Shown one piece after another: positions 1 through 8,567 of a stretch of 24,737 nt of DNA. This DNA is from a virus: the IMG/VR virus record IMGVR_UViG_3300048593_000007, positions 1 to 24,737 of that record; one strand, 5' to 3'. The position numbers and the translations under genes were made by a program. The stretch's first letter is position 1, and every line of letters starts with the position of its first letter. Under the pieces are notes generated by a model that had not been told where the DNA came from, did no database searches, and saw nothing but the letters and a program-made list of their open reading frames with translations.

Positions 1-932
1 TATTGCTCTATTTTTTTAGTTATGTCAGAACTACTGTATTTCGGTGTAGTTTTCCTTGACTCCATTTCAGCAGACAGCATTTGCTGTAATTTATTTTTTC
101 TGTCATCATCATCAAAATAAATATCATAATCACCGTCTCCGTTATCAACGAGTATACTTGTAACCATTCTATTGTTAGATAATACTCCAGCCTTAAAGTT
201 ATTTTTTGCTTTTGATAAGAATGGATTTTGTCTAGCATCTTGAACAGTCTTATTTGGATTTGATACAGACCAATCTTTAAATGTTTTTGCTAAATCACTA
301 GTCAAGTCAACAACGTCTACTCTATTGTCTAACATATTTGACACATTTCCAATAGACATAGCGTCAATCAATGTGTTTGGATCGTATTGGCCAGTATTCG
401 GGTCTAATGAACCCATATATACCTTTCCGCTTTCTTTATCTATCGTTATTTTTTTATTTCTTAAGTCACCTAACGAAGCGATTTTTTGATTGACAGAAGC
501 TTCAAAACCAGAACCAGCTATCTTACCGTCTTCTCCTGGCTGTTGTCTTGCCATAATGTCTTGCATTCTTGTATCGAATGTTTTCATGTTGTTAGCAAAA
601 GACTTCCAATTTTCAGTCAGATTGTTCATTCTGTTCTTGTATTCTTTAGCTGTGATCTCACCTCTCTTTAGAGCTTTATTCCACTCAAGCATTTTCATCT
701 TGGCGTCATCAGAACCAGAAAGAACAAGCTCATTAAGAGCTTGAGTTTTACCTCTCTCTGTATTTGTTACAAGAGCGTCATTAGTTGTCTTTATTTGGTC
801 TAATTCCTCTCTTACTTTTTCTCTGTTTCCGTAAGCGTCAGTTATTGTTTTGGCAAGATCTCCTGTCATTTTACCCCAGTCGATCCTTGTCTCTGACGGT
901 ATATATCCAAAGTAATCGTTTCTAGTTGCCAT
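1..932 (-). CDS. Internal virion (ejected/cargo) protein, partial
   Basis: The frame is open from an ATG at 932 to the left edge of the window, giving 310 codons without a stop; the 3' end lies outside. The protein starts MATRNDYFGYIPSETRIDW and is hydrophilic, charged and largely helical in appearance, with no signal peptide or membrane segment in the visible part. The upstream gene ends in TAATG, so its stop overlaps this start. Its place after the tail-barrel genes and next to another Ala/Gln/Glu-rich helical protein matches the internal (cargo or ejection) proteins of podoviruses such as T7 gp15/gp16 and crAss-like phages. I infer that role from position and composition; no catalytic motif is visible. 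Real coding sequence is certain, the function is tentative. Confidence 0.85.
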   Translation of the reverse strand, partial: MATRNDYFGYIPSETRIDWGKMTGDLAKTITDAYGNREKVREELDQIKTTNDALVTNTERGKTQALNELVLSGSDDAKMKMLEWNKALKRGEITAKEYKNRMNNLTENWKSFANNMKTFDTRMQDIMARQQPGEDGKIAGSGFEASVNQKIASLGDLRNKKITIDKESGKVYMGSLDPNTGQYDPNTLIDAMSIGNVSNMLDNRVDVVDLTSDLAKTFKDWSVSNPNKTVQDARQNPFLSKAKNNFKAGVLSNNRMVTSILVDNGDGDYDIYFDDDDRKNKLQQMLSAEMESRKTTPKYSSSDITKKIEQ

Positions 933-1543
933 TATTTTTCATTTGTAGTTGTAGTAGGACTAAATGGTTTTGCTTTAAACATATCAGTCCAAGAAGCGTA
1001 AGGATTCTCTTTAAAGTAATCTCCCATAAGTCCAGCAGCACCAGTTAAGGACTCACCTATACCCATTATAGAAGCATTTCTATTTGCTTCAGCGTCAGCT
1101 CTTCTAAATTGAGCGCTTTGTGCTTCATTTTGTCCTATCATGAATTTTCTCTCAGCCTCTCTAGCTTGGATACCAGCCTCAGCCTCAGCTTGCATAGCAT
1201 CTCTTTTGAATTGAGCTTCATTTAACATAGCTGCGTTCTCAAGACCTTGACCAACATTAGCTTGCAACACATTTCCAACACCACCTATAGCGCCTTCAGC
1301 TCCAGTACTCTTTAATGTACTTAATGCACCCATAGTGGCCCTATCTAATGATTGTTGAGCTAGTTGACTACCTAATGTAGGAACTTGAACTTGTTTGAAC
1401 GGATTTATTTCTTTTATAGCCTTCATTTCTTGATAGGCTTTGTTTGCCGCTTCTTGTGCCTTTCTCATATTCTTTTGAGCTTGGAACGCTTGTACAGCGT
1501 TAGCTCCAGCACCCAGAGCGTATAATGCTAACTGAGGAATCAT
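932..1543 (-). CDS. Small internal virion protein, helical, Ala/Gln/Glu-rich
   Basis: A 203-residue protein. It opens with a short hydrophobic, glycine-containing helix (MIPQLALYALGAGANAVQAF) and continues as an Ala/Gln/Glu-rich, largely helical chain (about residues 20-165) with a Gly-rich stretch near 80-100, ending in a Pro/Thr-rich tail. This layout, an amphipathic or membrane-seeking N-terminus followed by coiled helices, is typical of T7 gp14-like internal proteins released at infection to help DNA cross the cell envelope. The following gene starts inside its stop codon (TAATG), implying translational coupling. A TAAATTTG box lies 17 bases upstream of the ATG. The role is inferred from composition and from its place between the tail proteins and another putative cargo protein. 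Confidence 0.8.
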   Translation of the reverse strand: MIPQLALYALGAGANAVQAFQAQKNMRKAQEAANKAYQEMKAIKEINPFKQVQVPTLGSQLAQQSLDRATMGALSTLKSTGAEGAIGGVGNVLQANVGQGLENAAMLNEAQFKRDAMQAEAEAGIQAREAERKFMIGQNEAQSAQFRRADAEANRNASIMGIGESLTGAAGLMGDYFKENPYASWTDMFKAKPFSPTTTTNEK

Positions 1544-1560
1544 AACTAATACGTTTTATA

Positions 1561-1568
1561 CAAATTTA
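1561..1568 (-). promoter_or_regulatory. TAAATTTG -7 box upstream of the internal virion protein genes
   Basis: On the minus strand TAAATTTGTA fits the Bacteroidota -7 consensus TAnnTTTGY and lies 17 bases before the ATG at 1543, overlapping the stop codon of the preceding gene. No TTG is found at the expected -33 spacing, so this is a weak candidate. Confidence 0.35.
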
Positions 1569-2582
1569 CTGAAAACTTTTGAATGATGTACTACTTAATG
1601 AAAATAATTCCACTTCGTCTGTACTATCATTCTCAAGCTCTACGTTCATGTATACACCACGAACGCCATAAGACTCAACTTGAGAGTTTTTAACACATAT
1701 TATAAAGTCTCCAGGTGATGGTAACGCACCAAAAGTTATATCTATATCTATGCTATCATCTGTGTATGACACTATATCACCCAAGAAAAATAAAGTACCT
1801 AATGAATTTTTGTAAAGCTTATCACCAATACTTATAGATGTCTTGTCTATGTTGTTTGGAAATGTCACTATTCCAGTAGTAGGCGTAGGGCTAGTAGCTG
1901 TATCAACCTCACCAATACCTTGAGTTGAAAGTGATTTTATAGATATTGTATTGTCTTGTCGTCTTATATAAGCAAACCAAAAACCTTCTTTTTCAACAAA
2001 ATAAGCGTATGGAGTCTCGGCCGTCTGTAGATTTGTATCTATGTATGCCGTCCAAGGTTCATTACTGTTTATCGATAGATTTTTAAACACCTTGTTATCT
2101 AACGGACTGGCGTTAAATATCGTCTTTATTTTTGAGTTGTATTGAACACCGTAGAAATTATTCCTAGTGAGATTAGTATTATGCCTCCATAGATCACCAT
2201 CCTTCATGGTGTAAAATACGTTATTAAGCTCAGTCATCCAATCTGGATTGAACGACCAGAATGAATTCCATCCTTGACTTACAGTAGAATATGTTATCGT
2301 CTTGTAGTCGCTATCGCACTTCTCTACAATAAAACTTAAAAAGTAGTCGTTCTCAATCAAGTCAAACTGACCTAAAGGACAGTCAAGAGTCCCGATTTCT
2401 CCTATTACATTCTCATCTCCATCTTCAAGAGACCATCCTTCTCTAAGTGGATATATAAAGAAAGAGCCTTCAAATGCAGAGAACTCATAATAGTCGCCAG
2501 TTTTTCCCTCTATAATACTGGTCTCAAATGTTACCACATTTCCTTCTAGGTCTACATATGTTATTTTTATACAGTCGCACAT
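1566..2582 (-). CDS. Tail-associated protein carrying a muzzle-type C-terminal module
   Basis: A 338-residue protein starting MCDCIKITYVDLEGN. The ATG lies one base after the muzzle stop (TAATATG), so the two are co-translated. The N-terminal 75 residues look like a small beta-rich attachment domain with several cysteines (C2, C4, C68). Residues 104-157 carry GWNSFWSF, FYTMKDGDLWRHN and NNFYGVQYNSKIKTIFN. From memory, such strings occur near the C-terminus of the large stabilization/muzzle proteins of crAss-like phages. Here that module sits in a separate chain directly downstream of the muzzle gene. The remainder is beta-rich, with Gly/Asp turns. It is probably a component of the tail tip or barrel exit and could contact the receptor. 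Coding status is secure; the homology claim needs a profile search. Confidence 0.8.
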   Translation of the reverse strand: MCDCIKITYVDLEGNVVTFETSIIEGKTGDYYEFSAFEGSFFIYPLREGWSLEDGDENVIGEIGTLDCPLGQFDLIENDYFLSFIVEKCDSDYKTITYSTVSQGWNSFWSFNPDWMTELNNVFYTMKDGDLWRHNTNLTRNNFYGVQYNSKIKTIFNASPLDNKVFKNLSINSNEPWTAYIDTNLQTAETPYAYFVEKEGFWFAYIRRQDNTISIKSLSTQGIGEVDTATSPTPTTGIVTFPNNIDKTSISIGDKLYKNSLGTLFFLGDIVSYTDDSIDIDITFGALPSPGDFIICVKNSQVESYGVRGVYMNVELENDSTDEVELFSLSSTSFKSFQ

Positions 2583-2583
2583 A

Positions 2584-5500
2584 TTATGTTGGTGTTGCTA
2601 GTTGTAATAATGTAAATTCTTCCTCTAGTCCATCGCAGTATGTAATAGTTACTTTAGCCGTTCTGAACATCTCTCCATCGTTTAATTCAACTGATCCGTA
2701 TATATCCTCATTTCCAAAACCAGATGATATAGGTAGTGTCAACCAAGTCTGATTTGATGAAAGCGTCCATGATGTATTTGATGTTATTGTAAATAAAAAC
2801 AACGTCTTTGCAGCAGCACTAGTAACAGATATTGTTGGAGCTATAGATAGTTCGCAAGGGTTGACAGATTGATCGTTAAATGATATAACATATTGATTGT
2901 TAAATGGATCAAAGCTTCCTAACTTCTGAGTGTTTGGATTGTCTTTCATTGTATCTCTGAAGTAGTTTTTCATACCACTATCAGATATCTCTATAACCTC
3001 ATCATTTATCATTTGCAGCACAGCACCGCGACGAGCATCAGCAAAGAACAATATGTTTGAGTGTCTTGCAAAACTCTCTGGGTTGTTGCTTATACCATAC
3101 TCAGATGGGTGAGCCACTTGATTACCAAGAACTTCTGGAACAGACGCTACCTGGCCACCACCAACTGCATCAACCAATAGATTCTTGCCATATAAAACAC
3201 TTGTTATTTTGTCTTGATGTAATACCAATAAATCTGTATCTCTAGCATACAATTTTTGTATTGGTCCGTATGTAACGTCTAAGTTTTTAAAGTTTGCTGT
3301 AGATAAGTTAAACTCGTTAAGATTATTTAGCTGAGTAGCTCCAACATAAACACCACTATAAGTTAAAGATGTCTCTTTTAATTGTTGCTTATAGTCCTCA
3401 ATGGTGGTCAAAGCTCTTTGGCTGTACCTCATTTGAGGCTGTAAGAACGCATCTAAAATCCTATTAGACTCAACACCATTACCGAACGCAAATGCATTAA
3501 AATCTGAGTTTTGTGATGTTGGATGGTTGATGTCTATTACTAACGGAAGACTTGTCGTTTGGTCTTGCTCATTTATATTGTAGTACACTTTACCTCCAGT
3601 TACTAGACCAGTTCCAGGGAATGGTAGATCTATAACCATAGCGTAGTCTGTAACATATACTATATTATAGTATCCATTAGCTGGACCTATTGATGGATTG
3701 TTACTTTTAACATATATATTTTCCCCAACATTAAATGAATGTATTACGTCTGTTGACAATGGATTATTAGGATCTAAAGGTCCTAATACTGTTAGGCCTA
3801 CGGCTTCTGGTACAGATGGAAAAACAGTTGATCCGTCAGTAAAATCAGAATAAACCCAAGATACTTTATGGAGTCCATTTTCTATCCTGTAAGTCTTACT
3901 CAACTCATAATAAATATCATTGTCTGTTTTTGTTGGAACTGTCTCTGCTGACAACTTAGGTCTTCCTGGTGACTGTTTTACAGTTAGTTCTACTGTTATT
4001 TCGTTTCTTATATAAGAAGGTATACCTGTTCCAGCACCAAAACCTCTTATGACCATATATAAGTTTCCAGTGTTTGCTTCCGTTTGATACATGTAATTGC
4101 TATTACCAGGAGTTCCATTTGATGAGAAAAATCCACCATTTCTAAATGTAACGTAATCAGCAGCTCCAACTAATGTTACGGATTGATCATATTGATCAAA
4201 AGTAGTATAAGCTCCACTTGCCCAAAACCATTCTTCTAAATTTTTATAATAATCAACTCCATTTGTCCAAGTGTTTGTATACTGTCTAGTAGTAGATCCA
4301 GGATTACCGTCTCTTACTATTTTTATTTTTATTTCAGCAAAAGGATATATAGGTGAATCAAAATTTATTAATGCGGCACCACCATAATCTGCTCTAGGCA
4401 TATCTATTATGTACTGATTGTTATATAGACCATTATTAGATCCTGGAAACATTGGAGTTCCAATATATCCAGTTGTTCCAGCTGGGCTATTATATCCTCT
4501 TACATTAAATATAAAAACATCACCTATTGTATATCCTGTGTTAGCATCCCAAATTATACCTAAACTCACATAATCTGAAGCTCCAACTGTTCCAAATGTT
4601 AAAGTGTCTGAAAGAGTAGAAGGTATTATTATAGGTAAAGTCCAAGTTGCTGTAGACAAATCTATATCCCTAGTATATTCATATGAACTTGAACTTAATA
4701 TCCTTACAGCTATTCTGCTATCTGTATTTGCTATAGATGAAGAAGCACTAGATATAGCTAATAGTGAAGGGTATGTACTTTCAATTGTATTATCTCCAGA
4801 AACATCATAAAAAACTGGAGTTGTGTTTACACTTATTATAGGTTTTAATCCAACTGGATTTGGAGTTTCACCACCAGTTCCAGTTCTAGGACCTCTACCA
4901 GTAGAAGCGTCATATGCTGTATATGTAGACCCATCATTTAAGAATGATGAACCATCCGTCTTAATTTTAAAATATAAACCTTCTGGAGCACTAGAAACAA
5001 ATCCAGCTTGTTTATATTCAAGCTCAAGTATTTTAAATTTATTATTTACATGAGTAGCTGTAAAACTAGCAGTCTTAAATATTATATATTGACCTAATAT
5101 TATTTTATCTCTATCTGATTCATTTATAAGAAAATATCTAAAACTACCATCTATAAAAAAAGTTCTAGGAAATACATTATAGTATTCACCAGTAGGTTGC
5201 TTAAGAACAAATCTAAAATTAGTGGCCCAATTAGGAGCTTGGTTGTTTAAAGTTACACGAATAGAATTTTGATAATCTGATCTAGTTGATGGTACATAAA
5301 CAGAATTATTTTCTGTAGTAAGAACCGTAGTCATTCTTCCGTACTCATCAGTATAAACAAGACCAATCTCATAATCTCTATCAGATCTAAATGTTCTCCT
5401 AGCTGATGTTCCAGATATTAAATCAGAAACAACCTCAAGACTATAGTCAATCAATATATCTTGATTAAACGCATCTTTAAGATCTCTAAATTGACTATAA

Positions 5501-6516
5501 TTTCCATACACTAATCTATTTCCTATAACATTCTGGCATTTAGCTAACAATGGAACATTATCAAACAGTCTAGTTATTTGAGATACGTCTAATGGTCCAT
5601 ATATTTTATTATTTGAAAACTCTATAGTATATACAACGTTGTCTGATAATCCTATTTCTCCTTTGTTATAACTATCTATAACATAAGTATTTAATCCAGA
5701 AGTGTCATAAAAAACTACTTGTATTTCTTTAACAAATTGATTACCAGTTTCAAAGGTTACATCAATTTTATTAAATATGTTTTCCATACCAGTATTATCA
5801 CCAGAATCAAAATCAAAAAAGAATGTATCTCCTTGGAATGCTACACCAGAAAATGGAGATAAAGAACTATATTGATTATCTACATATTTATATCGATAAG
5901 CGAAATACAAAAATTTTCTCTCTATATTATTTGTTATTTCTGGATCTCCGTCAGACTTTAAATATATCTTTGGAGCATTCAATGGTGGACGAAGAATTAC
6001 CTGTGTATCAAGATCAATTCTAGGATCATCGTCAGACCAAGATTTAGCTCTAGCAATATTTATTCTCCTTGGTGGATTAAGACCATCAGACCAAAATAAA
6101 AATGGTCCAAGATTACCAAATGAAGGTATGTAGTTTATACCAGTAACGCAGTAGTTTTTGTTAAAGTTTAACTGACCTGTAGTACTCAATAATACTTTTG
6201 TCGTTACATCAGTCAATTGGTTATACTCGAATACAGCATCAAAGTTATCACTAGTAACAAGCCAATATATCAAGTTTTGAGCCTCATACGCAACAGCACC
6301 TATAGCTCTTGCATTATCAACAGACAAACCAGTTACTGTGGCTATGTCAGACATTTTATCATTACCTCTAGAATTCTGAACAGCTCCAATAGTAGATCCT
6401 TGTGACGTATCTATAGTTACGTTTAACGCATCTAAGTACTCTCCATCTGGGATAAGACGTTCGTCTATATCCTTGTTCATCTTTCCAGCAATAAAAGTCT
6501 TGTCTAGTTTTATCAT
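2584..6516 (-). CDS. Tail stabilization/muzzle protein with C-terminal BACON-like domain
   Basis: A 1310-residue structural protein. The N-terminus KMNKDIDERLIPDGEYLDA (from residue 12), followed by the N-V-T-I and G-A-V-Q-N-S-R-G-N strings, is the signature I know from the stabilization/muzzle proteins of crAss-like and related podoviruses, which form the barrel at the end of the short tail. The chain is beta-rich, with many Ser/Thr/Gly/Asn loops in the middle. Residues about 1225-1306 match the BACON fold pattern: TSNTSWTL, NQTWLTL, SSGFGN, then an R-T-A-K-V-T-I-T strand and a final E-F-T-L-L-Q strand. BACON domains are thought to bind glycans or mucin. The ATG overlaps the preceding gene's stop (ATGA). 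CpG is much rarer in about 4320-5880 than at the gene's 3' end, suggesting a swapped central module. Confidence 0.9.
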   Translation of the reverse strand: MIKLDKTFIAGKMNKDIDERLIPDGEYLDALNVTIDTSQGSTIGAVQNSRGNDKMSDIATVTGLSVDNARAIGAVAYEAQNLIYWLVTSDNFDAVFEYNQLTDVTTKVLLSTTGQLNFNKNYCVTGINYIPSFGNLGPFLFWSDGLNPPRRINIARAKSWSDDDPRIDLDTQVILRPPLNAPKIYLKSDGDPEITNNIERKFLYFAYRYKYVDNQYSSLSPFSGVAFQGDTFFFDFDSGDNTGMENIFNKIDVTFETGNQFVKEIQVVFYDTSGLNTYVIDSYNKGEIGLSDNVVYTIEFSNNKIYGPLDVSQITRLFDNVPLLAKCQNVIGNRLVYGNYSQFRDLKDAFNQDILIDYSLEVVSDLISGTSARRTFRSDRDYEIGLVYTDEYGRMTTVLTTENNSVYVPSTRSDYQNSIRVTLNNQAPNWATNFRFVLKQPTGEYYNVFPRTFFIDGSFRYFLINESDRDKIILGQYIIFKTASFTATHVNNKFKILELEYKQAGFVSSAPEGLYFKIKTDGSSFLNDGSTYTAYDASTGRGPRTGTGGETPNPVGLKPIISVNTTPVFYDVSGDNTIESTYPSLLAISSASSSIANTDSRIAVRILSSSSYEYTRDIDLSTATWTLPIIIPSTLSDTLTFGTVGASDYVSLGIIWDANTGYTIGDVFIFNVRGYNSPAGTTGYIGTPMFPGSNNGLYNNQYIIDMPRADYGGAALINFDSPIYPFAEIKIKIVRDGNPGSTTRQYTNTWTNGVDYYKNLEEWFWASGAYTTFDQYDQSVTLVGAADYVTFRNGGFFSSNGTPGNSNYMYQTEANTGNLYMVIRGFGAGTGIPSYIRNEITVELTVKQSPGRPKLSAETVPTKTDNDIYYELSKTYRIENGLHKVSWVYSDFTDGSTVFPSVPEAVGLTVLGPLDPNNPLSTDVIHSFNVGENIYVKSNNPSIGPANGYYNIVYVTDYAMVIDLPFPGTGLVTGGKVYYNINEQDQTTSLPLVIDINHPTSQNSDFNAFAFGNGVESNRILDAFLQPQMRYSQRALTTIEDYKQQLKETSLTYSGVYVGATQLNNLNEFNLSTANFKNLDVTYGPIQKLYARDTDLLVLHQDKITSVLYGKNLLVDAVGGGQVASVPEVLGNQVAHPSEYGISNNPESFARHSNILFFADARRGAVLQMINDEVIEISDSGMKNYFRDTMKDNPNTQKLGSFDPFNNQYVISFNDQSVNPCELSIAPTISVTSAAAKTLFLFTITSNTSWTLSSNQTWLTLPISSGFGNEDIYGSVELNDGEMFRTAKVTITYCDGLEEEFTLLQLATPT

Positions 6517-7421
6517 TTTATTTGTTTATCTCTACCTCTTAAAGGCATTAATAATCTAGATGGATGTAGGTTACTCAATCTGATCTTAGTGTTTCTAAGA
6601 ACAGCCATCTTTTCTTTTCTAAGTCTATTTATAACGTACTCTTGTATTCCGTACTTGTTATTTAATAAGGCCCATTTAATATAAGCATACAAATATTCTT
6701 CAGCCAATTTGTTGATTGTGATAAGAGAATCGTCACCGTTTTCCATACCGTCTGATATGTATTCAAAAACAATAAACTGATTTTCTACACCACTTGAAAA
6801 ATCAATTACTCCAGCTGCTTTGTTTATATAGAACTTAGGATTTACATTTGCTTGATCAGTCTCTAATCCAAACCTTTTACCAAAGTTGTATCCAAAATAC
6901 CAATCACCATCCCAATACCAACCGTACTGACCTTGATATGGACCCATGCCAGTATATAACTGTTTGTCTTGTCTTAATATATCAAGCTTTGATGTTCCAG
7001 TTACTATCTCACCATTAATGTCAAATATAATATCAAGATTGTTGTCCTGCAAATAAGCTGTAGCAGACATAGGAGTTCTGTTCTCAACAAGTGGAAACAA
7101 AATACCATTCTTTAACATTGATATCCTAACATAGTTAACATAGTCTGGAGGCATAACCATCTTTAAGTCATCACCCATCTCAAGTTCTATAACCTTAATG
7201 TTTTTTAATGCATCATAATTAAGCTCTTGTACAGCTCTCTTAGCGTGAAACAAAACGGCATATCGATCAACATTATTGACCAATTTGTCATTACCTACAT
7301 ACATTAACATAAAATTGTTAACAACGTCAGCTAGGCTTACATATTGATATGACCCCCAGTTAACATCTGTTGGTATAACTCCGTTATTTGTGTAGTATTG
7401 ATAGTTAGTAATGTATGCCAT
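6513..7421 (-). CDS. Tail tubular/ring protein of the head-tail connector
   Basis: A 302-residue protein starting MAYITNYQYYTNNGVIPTD. An N-terminal region (about 25-75) has helices with V-S-L-A-D-V-V-N-N-F and an A-K-R-A-V-Q-E-L-N-Y-D string, followed by a beta section with V-M-P-P-D-Y-V-N-Y-V-R (about 91-101). There is an aromatic-rich glycine loop at about 160-185 and a C-terminal helical part ending in basic residues. The V-x-P-x-D-Y-V motif after an N-terminal helical bundle is typical of tail tubular protein A/ring proteins in short-tailed phages, which stack below the portal. Its place between the adaptor gene and the muzzle gene fits. It overlaps the muzzle start by four bases (ATGA). 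The ring it forms in the crAss-like nomenclature (R1-R4) cannot be told from sequence alone. Confidence 0.85.
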   Translation of the reverse strand: MAYITNYQYYTNNGVIPTDVNWGSYQYVSLADVVNNFMLMYVGNDKLVNNVDRYAVLFHAKRAVQELNYDALKNIKVIELEMGDDLKMVMPPDYVNYVRISMLKNGILFPLVENRTPMSATAYLQDNNLDIIFDINGEIVTGTSKLDILRQDKQLYTGMGPYQGQYGWYWDGDWYFGYNFGKRFGLETDQANVNPKFYINKAAGVIDFSSGVENQFIVFEYISDGMENGDDSLITINKLAEEYLYAYIKWALLNNKYGIQEYVINRLRKEKMAVLRNTKIRLSNLHPSRLLMPLRGRDKQIK

Positions 7422-7424
7422 TTG

Positions 7425-8120
7425 TTATTGGTTTTGTTGTATATCTTGCATTTCTTGAGCTTTTGCTATCTGCACAACATCCGTTTCTCTTATGCTAACA
7501 CCACAGTAAGCAAGTATCTTAACCACTAATAATGGAAACTCTTCCATAGGCAACTCAAAATCTTGATAGTCAACAGCAGATGGATTAAACAATGGATCTG
7601 AATCTCCAGCAGCCATAGCTACATATGTCCACTTTGGATCTAACGGCAGTCTTAAATAATGAGCTGTTACGCCAGATATTATTGTGTTGGGGTATACAGT
7701 GATATCAGAACCAGAGAATGTGTATACTGGGTAAGAAACACTAGGCGATGTTAGATTAGAAGCCAATAGGTTTAATATCTTCCTATGTGACACCTTCTCT
7801 ACTTCTGTGTTGTTGTAAACAATCTTCTCTAAGAAATAATAATCAGATGGAGCAGTAAAGACATTTAGAGTTCCAGTTAAGTTTGCTGACGTGTAAAATA
7901 TGTCAAGTGACTCAGCTATATTTTTAGGAACATCTGAATAGCCTTCACCGTATCCTCTAGCAATACTCTTTAAGAACGCATCTGAATACTGTTCCATGTA
8001 GTTTGTAAATATCTCAAGCTGTGCTTGCTTTGCATACAGGTTGAACTCAAATGGCGTTATGTATCCTCGATTGTCTTTACTTAATATAGACAGAACGGTA
8101 TTTCTAACTTCGTTTATCAT
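7425..8120 (-). CDS. Head-tail adaptor (gp4/gp11-like ring protein)
   Basis: A 231-residue protein. It starts MINEVRNTVLSILSKDNRGY, with I-T-P-F-E-F-N-L-Y-A-K-Q-A-Q-L-E-I-F immediately after. This N-terminal helical hairpin with conserved aromatics is seen in many adaptor proteins of Bacteroidota podoviruses. A beta-rich middle with A-P-S-D-Y-Y-F-L-E-K (about 90-99) is followed by a C-terminal helix F-P-L-L-V-V-K-I-L-A-Y-C-G and a Gln-rich tail likely to insert into the portal interface. It is the first gene after a strong terminator, and a TATCTTTG box lies 5 bases before the ATG, so it seems to start the tail operon. The ring-protein role is inferred from size, fold pattern and the neighbouring tail tubular and muzzle genes. 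Confidence 0.82.
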   Translation of the reverse strand: MINEVRNTVLSILSKDNRGYITPFEFNLYAKQAQLEIFTNYMEQYSDAFLKSIARGYGEGYSDVPKNIAESLDIFYTSANLTGTLNVFTAPSDYYFLEKIVYNNTEVEKVSHRKILNLLASNLTSPSVSYPVYTFSGSDITVYPNTIISGVTAHYLRLPLDPKWTYVAMAAGDSDPLFNPSAVDYQDFELPMEEFPLLVVKILAYCGVSIRETDVVQIAKAQEMQDIQQNQ

Positions 8121-8125
8121 ATTTA

Positions 8126-8133
8126 CAAAGATA
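8126..8133 (-). promoter_or_regulatory. TATCTTTG -7 box at the start of the tail operon
   Basis: TATCTTTGT on the minus strand fits TAnnTTTGY and lies 5 bases before the ATG at 8120, directly after the T-tract of the upstream terminator. No TTG is found at -33 because that region is the terminator hairpin. If functional, transcripts would have almost no leader. Confidence 0.4.
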
Positions 8134-8161
8134 AATAAAAAAAGGCACTCTTTTGAGTGCC
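8131..8161 (-). terminator. Rho-independent terminator after the 106-residue protein gene
   Basis: Read on the minus strand, GGCACTC, loop AAAA and GAGTGCC form a perfect 7-bp stem, followed at once by TTTTTTTATTT. This is a textbook intrinsic terminator, separating the single-gene unit 8506-8186 from the tail operon that starts at 8120. Confidence 0.93.
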
Positions 8162-8185
8162 CTTTCTAGTAGGAGTAACGTCTTA

Positions 8186-8506
8186 TTATGCAATAGCTAC
8201 AGACGTAATCAATTGCTGTGTAGCACCAACTAAAGGCAATGCTGGTATAATAATAGCATCTGGATTAGAAGATGCACTATTAGCATTAGCCAAAGCATTA
8301 ACAACTGCATAGTGAGAAGCATAACTAGCATCAGCAGTAGTAAATGTGATGGTAATAACATCAGCAGTAGCAACACCACCCAAAATAGTCAACACTAATG
8401 TTGATGTAGAAGGCATAGTGATTAGATATTCAGCATTAGCTGAAATCAAAGCCTTTGGAAGTGCGTTAGCTGCTCCGATTGTAAATTGTAAAAACTTTCT
8501 GTTCAT
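8186..8506 (-). CDS. Small Ala/Thr/Ser-rich structural protein (candidate capsid decoration protein)
   Basis: A 106-residue protein rich in Ala, Thr, Ser, Ile and Val with very few charged residues after the MNRKF start. Alternating hydrophobic strands (L-V-L-T-I-L-G-G-V, V-I-T-I-T-F-T-T) suggest a compact beta protein. There is no signal peptide or obvious transmembrane helix. The gene stands alone between its own promoter-like sequence (8534-8567) and a strong terminator (8131-8161), an arrangement that suits a protein made in large amounts. In position, just downstream of the capsid and capsid-associated genes, it resembles decoration or head-fibre genes. I do not recognise a named family; the decoration role is inference. 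Confidence 0.75.
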   Translation of the reverse strand: MNRKFLQFTIGAANALPKALISANAEYLITMPSTSTLVLTILGGVATADVITITFTTADASYASHYAVVNALANANSASSNPDAIIIPALPLVGATQQLITSVAIA

Positions 8507-8533
8507 TTTAAAACGTTTTAAATATTAACAGTA

Positions 8534-8567
8534 CAAATATACTATTTTTCTGACATTTTATCTTCAA
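8534..8567 (-). promoter_or_regulatory. Bacteroidota-type promoter for the 106-residue protein gene
   Basis: On the minus strand a TTG (8565-8567) is followed after 23 bases by TATATTTGTA (-7 box, 8534-8541). The start codon at 8506 lies 27 bases downstream. The box matches TAnnTTTGY exactly; the 23-base spacer is at the long end of the reported 17-23 range. The -33 part lies inside the preceding gene. Confidence 0.6.

Noticed and set aside
20-238. A 72-residue minus-strand frame
   Set aside because: It is a shadow of the partial gene 1-932 in another frame of the same strand.
486-744. Two overlapping plus-strand open frames
   Set aside because: They lie opposite the long minus-strand internal virion protein gene, which is open throughout and in operon with its neighbours; no plus-strand gene is supported anywhere.
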